Assembly (NCBI GenBank): GCA_016779985.1
Contig: JADHMP010000004.1
Span: 90,193-154,192, forward strand
Origin: JADHMP01 sp016779985
Lineage (GTDB): Bacteria > Bacteroidota > Bacteroidia > Flavobacteriales > Flavobacteriaceae
Direction: 5' to 3'
Length of the DNA stretch: 64,000 nt
Numbering within the stretch: position 1 is the stretch's first letter; each line of letters begins with the position of its first letter. Position numbers and translations under genes: made by a program. Shown in pieces: positions 63,325-64,000 of this stretch. Below the pieces are notes generated by a model, which ran no database searches, was not told where the DNA came from, and saw only the letters and a program-made list of their open reading frames with translations.

Positions 63325-63867
63325 TTATCCAAAAGGATCAATTCCTTTATCAAATAATCTTATAAACTCTCTTAGTGACGGCGTTTCTGGATTTTGTGTC
63401 CAAGCCTCAAAAAATAATATAAAACGAGACATATGTAGATAATACAACCCCAAATGATTTTGGCTTATTGTATTTTTTTCTAGCTTCATTCCGTCAAATA
63501 TTATTCTTTTATCTTCACTTATGTTTTCATCTAATATAGGGCCTTGCATGTGATTGTTGATATTCCACATAATTTGGAGCCAATCGAAGGGTGCTTTGAA
63601 AACGGGAGGAATTTCTGGTAATAAATAAGGCTTATTATTTAATATTACCATAATGGTTGGACCAATATCATCTACGAAATTTTTGAGTTCCTTTTTTTGC
63701 TCTTCGTTTTCATCAATATTGTATGCTGATTTAACATATTTGACAAAGTTTTGAAAAATAAGATTTGATTCATTAGAAATTTTTGGATATAACCGAATGG
63801 CTTCAGATTCGAACCCGTTTACAAATATAGGGTGATTATTATCAGCTGTTATATTTTCAATTTTTTT
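63325..63867 (-). CDS. Hypothetical protein, start unclear
   Basis: An ATG at 63651 gives 108 residues, but the same frame stays open and protein-like to a TAG at 63870-63868 (ITADNNHPIFVNGFESEAIRL, IFQNFVKYVKSAYNIDENE). No ATG, GTG or TTG is available upstream of 63651 in that stretch. The gene therefore either starts at ATT/ATA or has lost its true 5' end through a frameshift in the A7 run near 63861-63867. I do not recognise the family. It is acidic, mostly helical, with a WLQIMWNINNH segment. Confidence 0.5.
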   Translation of the reverse strand, partial: KKIENITADNNHPIFVNGFESEAIRLYPKISNESNLIFQNFVKYVKSAYNIDENEEQKKELKNFVDDIGPTIMVILNNKPYLLPEIPPVFKAPFDWLQIMWNINNHMQGPILDENISEDKRIIFDGMKLEKNTISQNHLGLYYLHMSRFILFFEAWTQNPETPSLREFIRLFDKGIDPFG

Positions 63868-63883
63868 CTAAAGAATATTTAAT

Positions 63884-64000
63884 CTATTTACTGAAACCTG
63901 CAATATCTGTAGAATAAATTGTCTTCATTCCAAAAGATTCAATGGTCTTTTTGAAGTCATCAGTTAAATCACCATAATAGGTAAGCGAGTCAACAATAAA
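63884..64000 (-). CDS. 3' end of a gene cut by right edge
   Basis: Thirty-eight codons ending in TAG encode IVDSLTYYGDLTDDFKKTI ... YSTDIAGFSK. The gene continues beyond 64000. It is in a different frame from the 63325 gene, which lies 16 bp downstream, and they could be two pieces of one frameshifted gene. Family not recognised. Confidence 0.45.
   Translation of the reverse strand, partial: FIVDSLTYYGDLTDDFKKTIESFGMKTIYSTDIAGFSK

Overview
The window is AT-rich DNA that looks like the chromosome of a marine Bacteroidota of the Flavobacteriia type. The evidence is a type IX secretion (T9SS) PorP/SprF-OmpA operon with a giant gliding-type adhesin, many lipoprotein signal peptides, DUF6146, DUF4153 and DUF6090-type proteins otherwise familiar from Flavobacteriia, OtsAB plus GH15 trehalose enzymes, sulfatase and sialate-esterase genes, and promoters of the Bacteroidota form TTTG-N19-TAnnTTnG. 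No genus can be named from the sequence alone.

Layout. 1-7 kb: a sialate O-acetylesterase cut by the left edge, a GntP permease, a secreted GH13 alpha-amylase lipoprotein, and an HsdR_N-type nuclease gene broken by one in-frame TGA. 7-11 kb: a myo-inositol-type unit (iolG plus a sodium/solute symporter) divergent from an OprB-like porin. 11-15 kb: a GH15 enzyme divergent from a bifunctional OtsA-OtsB. 15-24.6 kb: an operon of a 2124-residue adhesin, PorP/SprF and an OmpA/PD40 protein. 24.4-28 kb: a scrambled accessory patch, bounded by about 285-bp direct repeats of the ompA 3' end. It holds shuffled fragments of the adhesin and of the DUF6146 gene, a GNAT gene, a glycoside-hydrolase-like gene enclosed by inverted repeats and a foldable attC-like element, and a broken tyrosine recombinase. 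28-37 kb: a PhyH dioxygenase, a frameshifted DUF4153 membrane protein, an SGLT-like symporter, Gfo/Idh/MocA and TIM-barrel sugar enzymes, and a YHYH / MORN / SCO1 operon. 37.5-44.6 kb: a tight four-gene operon of the kind best known in Planctomycetes (PSCyt1-DUF1549-LamG-DUF1553, DUF1501, NHL-type propeller, DUF2231-cytochrome-LRR). 44.7-57.5 kb: small secreted proteins, a sulfatase, esterases, a tRNA-Arg(CCT), a second PhyH and an InlB-repeat lipoprotein. 57.8-64 kb: LVIVD and YVTN beta-propellers, a DCC thiol protein, a PepSY protein, an FkbM-like protein and two incomplete genes at the right edge.

How the genes fit together. The theme is capture and breakdown of algal or host carbohydrate (esterase, sulfatase, amylase, sugar and inositol symporters, oxidoreductases, PSCyt/DUF1501 operon), trehalose metabolism, and surface adhesion through T9SS. 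The parts that reward a second look are the recombinational patch at 24.4-28 kb, a set of four separately placed minus-strand transcription units at 45-55 kb that share near-identical promoters and leaders, and three genes broken by single small changes (HsdR_N, DUF4153, integrase).
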